DNA of 36,390 nt, from contig CALLRP010000017.1 of assembly GCA_938014335.1 (NCBI GenBank), forward strand, positions 1 through 36,390. The letters are read 5' to 3'. How positions within the stretch are numbered: position 1 is the first letter of the stretch; every line of letters starts with the position of its first letter. The notes under the pieces are model-generated. The model worked only from the letters and a program-made list of their open reading frames with translations, had not been told where the DNA came from and did not search any database. Positions 16,563-26,015 of the stretch are shown piece by piece. The translations under genes and the position numbers were made by a program. The DNA comes from an uncultured bacterium (GTDB lineage: Bacteria; Hydrogenedentota; Hydrogenedentia; Hydrogenedentales; Hydrogenedentaceae).

Positions 16563-18956
16563 TTACCTGATTTGGGCATCAAATTGTTTTTGTAGTCTAT
16601 TTATTATTTCATTTACCAAAGCGTCTATTTCTGTATCTGTAAGAGTTTTTTCATTAGAACAAAATGTAAAGCCCAATGCAATGCTCTTTTTATCTTTAGG
16701 CACTTGTTCTCCGGTATATACATCAAAAATTTCTATTTTTTGAAGTATCCCCTCCCCTATTGTTTTAAGAGAAGTATAAATATCAGCAACAGGAATTATT
16801 CTATCTACAAGAATTGCTAAATCTCGAGAAGTAGATGGAAACTCTGAAATAGTCTTATAGACTTTTTTCTTTAAAGGTATATTTAATAAATCATTAAGAT
16901 TTAGTTCACCAATAAATGTATTTTCATTTATCTCTAATTCATGTGCAACTTTTGGGCTGATTTTCCCTAAATATCCAAGTTCTTTATTCTGATTTTTAAT
17001 TTTTAGCGACTGTCCCGGATGAAATAAAGGAAATTCAGACCCTTCTATTCGATATGTAATAGATAACATATTCAAAATATCTTCAACAATACCTTTCAAA
17101 TCAAAGAAATCGTAATGTTTACGTTCGTTATAGCACCATAATCTCGGATTTGCATAACCTGATAATAGAATGCCAATTTTTTGTTTTTCTTCGGGGAGTA
17201 TATTTTTATCATCAGGAATAAAAACAGGTCCGATCTCAAATATTGAAATTGTATCCTCAAGATGATTTTTCTGTGCAGTAGCAAGTAAATTGGGAATAAT
17301 GGATGTTCTCATTGTAGATAAGTTTTTTGATAATGGATTTTGTAAAACTACCATATTAAGATAGTTATCCGGAAATTTCAATTGTTGCATAATTTCTGGA
17401 TTAGAAAAAGTCCAAGAATAACATTCTGTAAGTCCTTTATGAACGAGTAAAGTTCTAATGTTATGTATTTTTTTAAAGGAAGCGTCAAAAACAGCAGATG
17501 ATTGTCTAATCTTTGGAAGTGTATTAGGAACTTTATCATATCCATAAAAACGTGCAATTTCTTCAATTAAATCTTCTTCTAATGTGACATCGTGCCTCCA
17601 TGAAGGAACTATAAAATTAACTTCTCTTTCGGTCTCGTCTTTAGCTGCAAAACCTAAATTTATCAGTATTGATTTTTGAAAATTCTGTTCAATATTTATA
17701 CCTAATCGTTTTCCTGTCCTTTCATATCTTAATTTTACGAATTTTCTTTCTATTTTTTGTGGATATTCATCTAATATACCTTGTAAAACTTCGCCTCCCG
17801 CTAATTCCTGAATAAGAGCAGTTGCCCTATTAATAGCCCAAAGTACCATTTCAGGGTCAGCACCTCTTTGAAAATGTTGTGCTGCTTCTGTTAACAAATT
17901 ATGAGCACGGGCAGTCCGACGAATAGATATAGGATCAAAATAGGCACTTTCTAAAAACACGTTTATGGTATTATCATCAACTTCGCTATCAGCTCCGCCC
18001 ATAATTCCTGCTAAAGCCTGTGGTTTAATGGCATCTGCGATGACCATTTGGTTTGCTTTTAATTTTCGAAGTTCACCATCTAAAGTTTTTATTTCTTCAT
18101 TTTCTTTTGCAAGCCGAACAATAATCCTGTTTTCGTTTAATTTGTTAAAATCAAAAGCATGTAGAGGATGTCCTATTTCTAAAAGTACAAAATTGGTTAT
18201 ATCTACAATATTATTAATAGGTCTTTGACCTGCACTAAGTAATTTTCTTACTAACCAATCCGGGGAAGGGGCTACTTTGACATTTTGTATAACTCTCCCT
18301 GCATATCTTGGACAATAATCAGGACATTCAATAGTTACGCTTGATACTGATGATACTGATTTTTCCACTTCTTTAATTTGGATTTGTGGTAGTGTTATAG
18401 GAATATTGTAGTATGCCGACAATTCCCGGGCAAGACCTATATAACTTGCCCAGTCTCCCCTATTTGGGGTTATTTCTATGTCAAATATAACATCATCCAA
18501 TCCTAAAACTTTTTTTATATCTTCACCTATAGGTGTTTCGGGTGGTAAAATAAGTAAACCTTCTGAATCTTCTTCTACTTTTAGTTCTGCCCCTGAACAC
18601 ATCATTCCAAAAGAGTCAATACCTCGCATTTTTCTGCGGGTTATCTTCAAACCTCCTGGTAATATCGCTCCGTCTATAGCGGTTGGTACTTTATCCCCCG
18701 CTTTCATATTTTTTGCACCACATATTATCTGTAAAGGTTCTCCTTTTCCTATATCTGTTTTGCATATTACAAGTTTATCCGCTTGCGGATGGGGCTGAAT
18801 ATCCAGAATTTTTCCTACAAAAACATTTTCTATTTCTTTTCCGGGTTCCTCCATGGACTCTATTTCAAGCCCTAACATCGTCATCTGTTCTGCTAACTCT
18901 TTTGCACTCACAGGAATATTGCAATATTCTTTTAGCCAATTTAATGAAATCTTCAT
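16563..18956 (-). CDS. pheT: Phenylalanyl-tRNA synthetase beta subunit
   Basis: The 797-residue large subunit of the alpha2-beta2 enzyme. In order it has the N-terminal B1 region, an EMAP-type tRNA-binding domain (VGKILDIQPHPQADKL near 47-62), the B3/B4 editing region, B5, the catalytic-like core and a C-terminal anticodon-binding domain beginning SEFPSTSRDLAILVD. Length is normal. It starts one base after the pheS stop codon, so the subunits are made together. Confidence 0.97.
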   Translation of the reverse strand: MKISLNWLKEYCNIPVSAKELAEQMTMLGLEIESMEEPGKEIENVFVGKILDIQPHPQADKLVICKTDIGKGEPLQIICGAKNMKAGDKVPTAIDGAILPGGLKITRRKMRGIDSFGMMCSGAELKVEEDSEGLLILPPETPIGEDIKKVLGLDDVIFDIEITPNRGDWASYIGLARELSAYYNIPITLPQIQIKEVEKSVSSVSSVTIECPDYCPRYAGRVIQNVKVAPSPDWLVRKLLSAGQRPINNIVDITNFVLLEIGHPLHAFDFNKLNENRIIVRLAKENEEIKTLDGELRKLKANQMVIADAIKPQALAGIMGGADSEVDDNTINVFLESAYFDPISIRRTARAHNLLTEAAQHFQRGADPEMVLWAINRATALIQELAGGEVLQGILDEYPQKIERKFVKLRYERTGKRLGINIEQNFQKSILINLGFAAKDETEREVNFIVPSWRHDVTLEEDLIEEIARFYGYDKVPNTLPKIRQSSAVFDASFKKIHNIRTLLVHKGLTECYSWTFSNPEIMQQLKFPDNYLNMVVLQNPLSKNLSTMRTSIIPNLLATAQKNHLEDTISIFEIGPVFIPDDKNILPEEKQKIGILLSGYANPRLWCYNERKHYDFFDLKGIVEDILNMLSITYRIEGSEFPLFHPGQSLKIKNQNKELGYLGKISPKVAHELEINENTFIGELNLNDLLNIPLKKKVYKTISEFPSTSRDLAILVDRIIPVADIYTSLKTIGEGILQKIEIFDVYTGEQVPKDKKSIALGFTFCSNEKTLTDTEIDALVNEIINRLQKQFDAQIR

Positions 18957-18957
18957 A

Positions 18958-19974
18958 TTAGAACTGCTCCAAAAACTTTAAGTTATTATCAAATAATAAA
19001 TTGATGGAAGGGATAGAAAATTTCAGCATAGCCATTCGGTCTATACCGAAGCCAAAGGCATATCCCTGATATTTTTCATTGTCATAACCTGCGTATTGGA
19101 AAACTCTGGGATGTACCATCCCACATCCCAAAATTTCAAGCCATCCACTATTTTTACAGACTCTACATCCCTTTCCTTTACAAACTGTGCATGAAATATC
19201 CATTTCTGCGGAAGGCTCCGTAAAAGGGAAATAATGAGGGCGAAAACGAACAGCCGTTTCTTCTCCAAAGAATTTATGAACAAAATACATTAAAGTACCT
19301 TTGAGGTCAGCAAAAGTAATATCTTCATCTACTAATAATCCCTCCATCTGGTTGAACATAGGACTGTGACTGGCGTCATTATCCACACGATATACTCTTC
19401 CGGGAACAATAACAGCGACAGGAGGTTTTGTTTTCTCCATCACCCTCATCTGTACAGGAGAAGTATGTGTCCTTAATACAACTCCCGGTTTGACATAGAA
19501 GGTATCGTGTACATCACGAGCAGGATGGTCATCGGGAGTATTTAAACTTTCAAAGTTATAGTATTCTGTTTCAACCTCAGGTCCACTTGCTATTTGGAAG
19601 CCCATTTGAATAAATATGTCTGTAATTTCACTCATAACCTGGTTTATAACATGCATGTGCCCAATGCCACATGTTCTTCCAGGAAGAGTAATATCTATTT
19701 TTTCCTCCTCTATCTTTTTCTGTATTTCTTTTTCTAAAATAATCTGATACTGTTCTTGGATACTATTTGTTATAATTTCCTTTATTTCATTAGCAATACT
19801 ACCCATCTTTGGTCTTTCTTCTGCAGGTAAAGTTCCTAATTTCTTTAGGACTTCTGTTATTTTTCCTTTTTTCCCGAGAAACTCTACTCGTATCTGTTCA
19901 AGTAGGTCAGTCGATTGGGCTTCTTCTATTTTCTTTATAGCCTGTTCTTTAATTTTTTCTAATTCTTTTATCAT
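18958..19974 (-). CDS. pheS: Phenylalanyl-tRNA synthetase alpha subunit
   Basis: The catalytic subunit, 338 residues. An N-terminal coiled coil (about 1-85) contacts tRNA. The class II core shows TSPVQMRVME, PGRVYRVDNDASHSPMFNQMEG (motif 2 region), the CTVCKGKGCRVCKNSGW segment and motif 3 with FGFGIDRMAML. It is immediately upstream of pheT. No T-box leader is visible ahead of it; the 44 bp to yggS contain no obvious promoter. Confidence 0.97.
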   Translation of the reverse strand: MIKELEKIKEQAIKKIEEAQSTDLLEQIRVEFLGKKGKITEVLKKLGTLPAEERPKMGSIANEIKEIITNSIQEQYQIILEKEIQKKIEEEKIDITLPGRTCGIGHMHVINQVMSEITDIFIQMGFQIASGPEVETEYYNFESLNTPDDHPARDVHDTFYVKPGVVLRTHTSPVQMRVMEKTKPPVAVIVPGRVYRVDNDASHSPMFNQMEGLLVDEDITFADLKGTLMYFVHKFFGEETAVRFRPHYFPFTEPSAEMDISCTVCKGKGCRVCKNSGWLEILGCGMVHPRVFQYAGYDNEKYQGYAFGFGIDRMAMLKFSIPSINLLFDNNLKFLEQF

Positions 19975-20018
19975 TTATTTAATTCCTATATCAAAATGTG
20001 TATTATTCATAGATTTAT

Positions 20019-20693
20019 TCATCCAAATATGGCTCTACCTAAACGAATTTCCGTTGCTCCTTCTTCAATGGCAATTTCATAATCATCCGTCATTCCCATT
20101 GAAAGAGTCTTTAGTTTGTATGTTTCAGCAATATTTCTCAATGTACTAAAAATATATCGTAATGTTTTTTCATCCGCTTTTATAGGAGCGATCGTCATTA
20201 ATCCACGAATATGTATTGTTTCAATAATTTGAAGTTTTTCATATACTTCCTGAAACTCTTTTAGAGAAAAACCATGTTTCGTTTCTTCTTCGGAAATATT
20301 AAGTTGTATAAGAACGGGTATTTTTTCCGTTGTAATCTTTTTTACTCTTTTATTGATAGTTTCTGCGATTTCTAACCGATCTAAAGAATCTATATATTTA
20401 CAATGCTGAAGAATAAGTGGCATTTTTCTTCTTTGAATCGTTCCTATCATGTGCCACTGGACATCTGCAGGAGATTTTTTAATTTTTTCTATAGCCTGTT
20501 CTATTCTATTTTCTCCGAAGTGTCTTATTCCTAAATCGTAAGCGATTTGAATATCTTCAACAGTTGCTGTTTTTGTAACAGCTACTATTGTAACATCCTG
20601 TCCCGTAATAGAACTTTTTTTTCGTGCATTCTCAATTTTTTCTTTTATAATTAATAAATTTTTCTTTATTTTTTCGTAGATATTTTCTTTCAT
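20019..20693 (-). CDS. Pyridoxal phosphate homeostasis protein (YggS/PLPBP family)
   Basis: A 224-residue single-domain PLP-binding TIM-barrel protein. The PLP lysine is K41 in IVAVTKT. Other family segments are FGENRIEQAIEK, WHMIGTIQRRK, IDSLDRLEIA, ETKHGF, RGLMTIAP and the phosphate-binding end SMGMTDDYEIAIEEG...RLGRAIFG. These proteins buffer PLP and influence amino-acid pools and have no known catalytic reaction. It lies 12 bp after the TPR gene. Confidence 0.93.
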   Translation of the reverse strand: MKENIYEKIKKNLLIIKEKIENARKKSSITGQDVTIVAVTKTATVEDIQIAYDLGIRHFGENRIEQAIEKIKKSPADVQWHMIGTIQRRKMPLILQHCKYIDSLDRLEIAETINKRVKKITTEKIPVLIQLNISEEETKHGFSLKEFQEVYEKLQIIETIHIRGLMTIAPIKADEKTLRYIFSTLRNIAETYKLKTLSMGMTDDYEIAIEEGATEIRLGRAIFG

Positions 20694-20705
20694 ATTTTGT
20701 GAAAA

Positions 20706-22142
20706 TTAACCTGAATTAGGAATATCTTCGGGCATTCCCTGACAACGATCCCCTTCTGATTTTCGTAACACCGATTTTTTCTCTGAGATAGTTAAAGGTA
20801 AGTTAGCTTCTTGCTTTATTTTAATTATTAAATCGGATGCTTCATCAAAATTACTCGGACTTTCCCACCTTGCTTTATCCAGCACAGCAATAGATTCAAG
20901 ATAGCGTCCTTCATTATATAAATCCATTGCATCCATTAATAATAAGCGATAGTCTCCATACGGGTCGCTTTCTTCGCTACTTAATTTTTTCCATATTTCT
21001 TTTGCCTGTTTTTTTAAATTGTTTGCCTCTGTAATTTTTTCTGTTTTTAGTTGTTCATCGTTTATTTCTTCTGCCTCTTTTATTAATTCCTGTGCTTTTT
21101 TTTCATATATTTTCCCTTGATTTCTTAGAATAAAACGGGGTGCTACAGGGTTATCTGGAAATCTTTTTTTATAGTCTTCCCAGCCTTGTAAAGCTTCTTC
21201 ATATTGATCATTTAATTCCTGACATATATATAATTGTCTTCTTACCCATCGTTCATGAGGAACACGGACCGCTTCTGTTAAATAACGGACTGCGTTAGGA
21301 TAATCATTCATTTTGTTCTTGTATATTGCAAAACCAAGGTCAAAATAAAGTTTATAATCTCTTGGATTGTGTCGAATTCCTTTCTTTAAAAAGTCAATTG
21401 CCAGGTAATAGAAAGTTTCTTTTTCACCAACGCAAGCTTTATATTTGGGATTCCATTTTTTTAGGTGTTGGGGTGTATCAATTAATTTTGCAGTTGCATT
21501 ATATGCAAGATGCCACGCACCAATAAGGTACGCTTCCACAAAGTTAGGGTCTAATGTTACACAGGTTCTCATCAGAGGGACCATACGGTAAAGTAATCCC
21601 TGGTGCCAGTACCGGTCTACTTCGAGCCAGATTAAACTTGCAGCGATTTTTCGGAAGCCAAAAAATAAATTAAAAATATTTACACCACTTTCTTGTGCTT
21701 CTGCATAATTTATATTTCTACTAAATTCTATTTTATACTCTCTTAAACTCTTCAAAAATTCTTTTCTTAATTCATCCATCTCTTTTCTTAGTGTTAGTTT
21801 CCATATAATAGGATCATTAGAAATGTCTCCTATGATATTTGCAAAATTCTCTCTATATGAAAGAGTATTATCGATATTTCCTGGGACTCTTTCTTCTGAT
21901 TGAAGTATCGGTATTGCTTTCTCTGAAACTCTATCAAATAGTTTTAAATCTACAAACTTCTCTGTTTTTTGTTCCCCCTCAGAAGTTTGAAAAAGCCTCT
22001 CTTGTGTCCCAATAGCCAGTATCCACCTGTAAAAGGCTTCACATTCTCGGTAAAACTCGACGCGTCTTCCTTGATAAGTACCCAAACCAGCAAATAAGAC
22101 AAATAATATTAATAATAATATATTGATTTTTTTATCTGACAT
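20706..22142 (-). CDS. Membrane-anchored TPR protein beside an ABC exporter
   Basis: A 478-residue protein of unrecognised specific family. A single N-terminal membrane segment (about 6-24) is followed by a helical domain, including FGFRKIAASLIWLEVDRYWHQG near 165. TPR-like helical pairs follow (VTLDPNFVEAYLIGAWHLAY, HNPRDYKLYFDLGFAIYKN, and others). The start of the permease gene's downstream neighbour is 12 bp away, so it is probably made with the ABC transporter. A scaffold or substrate-handling role on the outer face of the inner membrane is inference. Confidence 0.7.
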   Translation of the reverse strand: MSDKKINILLLILFVLFAGLGTYQGRRVEFYRECEAFYRWILAIGTQERLFQTSEGEQKTEKFVDLKLFDRVSEKAIPILQSEERVPGNIDNTLSYRENFANIIGDISNDPIIWKLTLRKEMDELRKEFLKSLREYKIEFSRNINYAEAQESGVNIFNLFFGFRKIAASLIWLEVDRYWHQGLLYRMVPLMRTCVTLDPNFVEAYLIGAWHLAYNATAKLIDTPQHLKKWNPKYKACVGEKETFYYLAIDFLKKGIRHNPRDYKLYFDLGFAIYKNKMNDYPNAVRYLTEAVRVPHERWVRRQLYICQELNDQYEEALQGWEDYKKRFPDNPVAPRFILRNQGKIYEKKAQELIKEAEEINDEQLKTEKITEANNLKKQAKEIWKKLSSEESDPYGDYRLLLMDAMDLYNEGRYLESIAVLDKARWESPSNFDEASDLIIKIKQEANLPLTISEKKSVLRKSEGDRCQGMPEDIPNSG

Positions 22143-22154
22143 AAATGTATTTCT

Positions 22155-22997
22155 CTATACTTCTCTTTTTCTGAAAATCCAATATGCAAGTATATACCCA
22201 CAAACTGCATAAATAAGACCGTATATAACTAATTGAGGAATTAATACATCTGTGGGCGGATCATTGGGTTGTGAATTTATAATTTGTGTTTTCAGACTAA
22301 ATCTTTGTAAATTGGGCAAAACATTCCAAAGGATGTATGCTATATAACCAATTAGTGAATCTAACCACTCCCCTGTTTGGCCAGAACGATTATATACATC
22401 TTTAAGATATTCGGTTAAACTCCCTGTTATATAAATAAATAAACCTGCAATTGTCGGTAAAACAGAAGAACTTGATGCACATGCCACAGCAAAAGTTAGA
22501 GCAGAAACAATTAAAAATTCGAAATAGGTTAAAAAAACTGACCATAAAAGTAATGTTGGCAATATTTGTTGTTTAATATATAAAGCAATGAAGAAGAGGC
22601 CACCCATTAAGCATAGATTCATGATTATAATTAGTTGAATACCTAAAAATTTGCCAAAAAGATATTGAAACCGACGAACCGGTTTTGACAAAACAGTGTA
22701 TATAACTCGGTTTTCTATCTCGGTTGGCACAACGGAAGCGGAAATAAATATTGTAATAAGTATGCCAAATATGGAAATAGTTGTTACGCAAATATCTTTT
22801 ATTAACTTTAAATCCATATCTGTGGTAACATCACCTACGGTTGCCTGATTTATAAATGATGTCATAAATGTAGCACCGAAAATTACAAGGAGGCTCAGTA
22901 TAAGAAACCCTACTAATGTTTTTCTTCTTAATCCTTCTCGCCATGTATAAACAGCAATATACCACGGACCTTTCACTGTATCAAGGAGACTTTTCAT
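22155..22997 (-). CDS. ABC-2 type transporter permease
   Basis: A 280-residue integral membrane protein with about six hydrophobic segments. It has the usual ABC-2 opening (YTWREGLRRKTLVGFLILSLL) and the VVPTEIENRVIYTVLSKPVRR loop after the second segment, which is typical of this permease class. A large extracytoplasmic loop lies between the last segments. It is encoded directly after its ATPase (one base between stop and start). Substrate is unknown. Confidence 0.9.
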   Translation of the reverse strand: MKSLLDTVKGPWYIAVYTWREGLRRKTLVGFLILSLLVIFGATFMTSFINQATVGDVTTDMDLKLIKDICVTTISIFGILITIFISASVVPTEIENRVIYTVLSKPVRRFQYLFGKFLGIQLIIIMNLCLMGGLFFIALYIKQQILPTLLLWSVFLTYFEFLIVSALTFAVACASSSSVLPTIAGLFIYITGSLTEYLKDVYNRSGQTGEWLDSLIGYIAYILWNVLPNLQRFSLKTQIINSQPNDPPTDVLIPQLVIYGLIYAVCGYILAYWIFRKREV

Positions 22998-22998
22998 T

Positions 22999-23955
22999 TT
23001 ATGAACTCCGTTCCTTTTTAGCTAAATCAATAACACTAATAAATAATTCTTCTAGAGTTTCCCTTCGGGGAGTTATCTTTATCAACTGCAAACCTACTGA
23101 TTTTCCCAATTCAATAGCATTATATAATTCTTCATCACTTTTTACTTTAAGATAGACTCTATCTTTAATCTGGTCAACGACCTCCCCTCCTTTCTCTTTT
23201 ATTTCTTGAACAACACCATTTTTAGCATTGGAAAATTCGATAATTCTATCTTTTGAAGTGAGCAATTCATCCAAAGTTCCTGAAACCCGCAGAATACCTT
23301 CATACAAAATACCTACACGATTTGAAATCATCTCCACTTCTAAGAGTTCATGGCTTGAAATTAATAAGGTTTTACCTTCATCTCTTAGACGAGATAAAAT
23401 ATCTCTAATTTCTTTTCGTGCAATAGGGTCAAGTCCTGTGGTGGGTTCGTCTAATATCAATATTTGGGGATCACTTATTAACGCTTGAGCCAGACCAATC
23501 CTCTGCCGCATACCTTTAGAATAACCTTTCAGCATTCTCTTACGGGCATGTTTCATTCCTACAAGTTCTAATACTTCATCTATTCTTTTATGAAGTTTTT
23601 TCCCTGTAAGGCCATAGAGTTGACCGTAGAAACGAAGTATTTCTTCCCCTTTCAAGAAGTCTGGATAATAGGAACCTTCGGGCAGATAACCAATATTTTT
23701 CTTTATATATGCGGAATAAATATCTGTCGTACCCATAATTTGAATAGAGCCGGAGGTCGGGAAGATAAGACCTAATAGAAGTTTAATCGTGGTGGTTTTT
23801 CCAGAACCATTGGGTCCTAAATAACCGAATATTTCGGATGGAAAAACCTCTAAATTTAAGTTTTTCAAAGCGGATACCTGCTCTCCCCTAAATCCAGTAT
23901 CATAGACCTTTGTTAAATTTTCAGTTTTAATTATAGGGTCATGGCTATTGTTCAT
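22999..23955 (-). CDS. ABC transporter ATP-binding protein
   Basis: The ATPase partner of the ABC-2 permease, 318 residues from ATG 23955. Walker A GPNGSGKTT (about 48-56), signature YSKGMRQ (145-151), Walker B ILILDE (165-170) and the switch His H202 are all present. A C-terminal extension of about 80 residues follows. A TTG at 23994 would add 13 residues but has no ribosome-binding site; the ATG is preceded by GAAGGG at a slightly long distance. The position of Gln in the Q loop is taken by Glu (YLPEG), as often seen in this exporter subfamily. Confidence 0.93.
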   Translation of the reverse strand: MNNSHDPIIKTENLTKVYDTGFRGEQVSALKNLNLEVFPSEIFGYLGPNGSGKTTTIKLLLGLIFPTSGSIQIMGTTDIYSAYIKKNIGYLPEGSYYPDFLKGEEILRFYGQLYGLTGKKLHKRIDEVLELVGMKHARKRMLKGYSKGMRQRIGLAQALISDPQILILDEPTTGLDPIARKEIRDILSRLRDEGKTLLISSHELLEVEMISNRVGILYEGILRVSGTLDELLTSKDRIIEFSNAKNGVVQEIKEKGGEVVDQIKDRVYLKVKSDEELYNAIELGKSVGLQLIKITPRRETLEELFISVIDLAKKERSS

Positions 23956-24012
23956 ATAAAATAAGAACCCTTCGTTTTTCTGTGTAGATTTCAAATAAAA
24001 TGGAATATTAGA

Positions 24013-24030
24013 GCATGTGATTATAATACT
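24013..24030 (-). promoter_or_regulatory. Candidate -10 element before the ABC exporter genes
   Basis: On the minus strand TATAAT occupies 24025-24020, about 65 bp before the ATPase start. The nearest TTGAAA is 21 bp upstream, too far for a good -35. The gap is otherwise AT-rich, with a 10-base direct repeat (TATTGCTGGT at 24106-24115 and 24119-24128) at the end of the neighbouring gene. Confidence 0.25.
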
Positions 24031-24127
24031 CTAAATAATTTATCTTTTTCAAAAACTATTGTTATTACAATATTTCAGTAATTCTTTCTAACCTATAAAT
24101 ATAAGTATTGCTGGTAAATATTGCTGG

Positions 24128-25087
24128 TTATTTTGTGATTTCTGTGATTATTTCTTCTGGAGTTGGAAGGTCATAATCCCAATATTTAATTATCTTACCT
24201 TGTTTTAGATATACCAATCTGGGTGGTTCTTTTCCTATCAAACTAAGGAAGAATCTTACTTTATTACCTAAAGAATACATTGGGAATATAGGTTGCACTT
24301 TATTTATAAATTCTTCTTTTTCTTTTGGAGATTCTTCAAGGCATAACGCTATGATTTTAGGAAGACCGTTTATCAACATGTATTCGTTAATTTTAGGTGC
24401 TTCCTCAACACAATGGTCACAACCAAAACTTATAAGGACTATAAGATATTCCCCTTCTCCCAAATTATAGGAAATGCCCTCTATTTCAATTTTCATGTTT
24501 GAATAGGTGTTTGTATCATTAGTTTCTACATTTTCCGTTATAGGCTGTTCCGAGCGCAATTGTTGGATACAAAAAAATGAAGTAATAGCAATTAAAAAAA
24601 TAAGGGGTAAATAGAACTTTACAAAATATGTATTTTTATTTTTCTTCTCGTCTATTAATGGTTTTACACCTAAAAAACATAAGATTGATATTATAATAAG
24701 GAAAATATTTTTTATTACAGACTCCGCTGGACCCATTTCAATTTTACCAAAACATCCACAATTTTTTAGGTCATTGAATATCCATGCATATATGATTAAT
24801 ATAGTAAAGGTAAGAAGGACTAAGAAATTGAGTCCCATAATAAGTTTTCGATATGGGAAAGAAAAGAGAAATAGAAAACCGAATGAAACCTCTATGAGGA
24901 TGGTAATGGTTGCAATCCAGGGTAGAATTTCTTTTTGCGTTATAACACCGTATGCATAGATTTGAACACAAAAACGATTGATTTCGATGATTTTTAATAC
25001 AGCACTTGTTATAAAAAGTATGCCAAGTGCAATTTCAAATAAACGAAGTATACTATATGTGTATGTATAGGGTTTACAAATAAACAT
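24128..25087 (-). CDS. MauE/DoxX-like membrane protein fused to a thioredoxin-like domain
   Basis: A 319-residue two-part protein. Residues 1-140 form four hydrophobic segments of the MauE/DoxX type, with a Cys pair in KNCGCFG (C110, C112) between segments. A further membrane segment (about 157-174) leads to an extracytoplasmic thioredoxin-like domain with a CxxC motif at C223-C226 (FGCDHCVEEAP). The fusion suggests electron passage from a membrane Cys pair to a periplasmic redox-active disulfide. Partner and substrate are not identified. It lies 48 bp after pssA. Confidence 0.72.
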   Translation of the reverse strand: MFICKPYTYTYSILRLFEIALGILFITSAVLKIIEINRFCVQIYAYGVITQKEILPWIATITILIEVSFGFLFLFSFPYRKLIMGLNFLVLLTFTILIIYAWIFNDLKNCGCFGKIEMGPAESVIKNIFLIIISILCFLGVKPLIDEKKNKNTYFVKFYLPLIFLIAITSFFCIQQLRSEQPITENVETNDTNTYSNMKIEIEGISYNLGEGEYLIVLISFGCDHCVEEAPKINEYMLINGLPKIIALCLEESPKEKEEFINKVQPIFPMYSLGNKVRFFLSLIGKEPPRLVYLKQGKIIKYWDYDLPTPEEIITEITK

Positions 25088-25135
25088 ATTACTATCACAT
25101 GTATTTTTTTTACAACGTATAACAATTGAAATTCA

Positions 25136-26014
25136 TTATAAATTCTTTGTGAGAGGTTCTCTGCTTATTTTTTCTGCTTCTTTCTCTTTTTCAGAGGTTG
25201 TGGATAAATATTGATATAGTGTATCACCCAGCCCAAAGCCTACATAAGCAAGCATGATGGGAAACAGGACAATTGCTACAGAAGTAGTCATTGCATAGTG
25301 AATAATGGCTATAACAAATGCAGTAATAGCAAGGGTAAGAAAAGCAGGCTTGGGAGCAAATATGAAGTATTTCAAACGATCTTTGGGATATTTCACGGCA
25401 CTAACCATAAGTAAAGCAAGTATAACAGCCATAGGTCCTAATGCATAGTATGCGAATGGACCTAATCTGTGAAGTTCCAACCGAGGTTCAAAATAGTTTA
25501 AAAAAAGTACAAAAGCGGATAATGTTCCCCCTGCTGCGGGAGAAGGAAGTCCTCTAAAAGAATCGCGTTTTTCTGTTTCGTAGGTATTAAAACGGGCTAA
25601 TCGTAATGCAGCACATATTACATAAATAATTGCCATATAGGAACCTGTCTTGCCTATAATTGATTCTGCTCTTGGAGATACAGGTAAATGTAATCCTTCG
25701 GGTAGGTAAGCCATAAATACCAGTATTCCTGGTGCTACTCCGAATGTAACTAAATCACTTAAACTGTCATATTGCTTACCAAATTCGGAAACACTATTTG
25801 TCATTTTGGCAATAGTCCCATCTAAAGAGTCGAAAATAATAGCGAGAAGGATAAAGTATGCTGCTTTGTCAAATTCGGAACCTATACTTGCGAAAATACT
25901 GGCAATACCCAAGTAAAGGCTAATGGTTGTAAATAAACTTGCTAAAACATTAATAGGATTTCGTTTTTTTACTTTTACATCTATTCTATGTTTCCTATTT
26001 TTGCCTTGTATCAT
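25136..26014 (-). CDS. pssA: CDP-diacylglycerol-serine O-phosphatidyltransferase
   Basis: Makes phosphatidylserine from CDP-diacylglycerol and serine in the inner membrane. The CDP-alcohol phosphotransferase signature is present as FDSLDG-x2-AK-x8-G-x3-D-x3-D, ending DSLSDL; the usual Arg of the AR pair is Lys here. Several membrane segments follow. I set the start at ATG 26014 (292 aa) because GGAAGG precedes it and it clears the psd stop by one base. A TTG at 26032 would overlap psd. Adjacency to psd supports the serine-specific assignment over other alcohols. Confidence 0.9.
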   Translation of the reverse strand: MIQGKNRKHRIDVKVKKRNPINVLASLFTTISLYLGIASIFASIGSEFDKAAYFILLAIIFDSLDGTIAKMTNSVSEFGKQYDSLSDLVTFGVAPGILVFMAYLPEGLHLPVSPRAESIIGKTGSYMAIIYVICAALRLARFNTYETEKRDSFRGLPSPAAGGTLSAFVLFLNYFEPRLELHRLGPFAYYALGPMAVILALLMVSAVKYPKDRLKYFIFAPKPAFLTLAITAFVIAIIHYAMTTSVAIVLFPIMLAYVGFGLGDTLYQYLSTTSEKEKEAEKISREPLTKNL

Positions 26015-26015
26015 A

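Noticed and set aside
24106..24128. Direct repeat TATTGCTGGT twice with a 13-base period
   Set aside because: Two short copies ending at a stop codon, most easily explained by a small slippage duplication; no array or mobile element.
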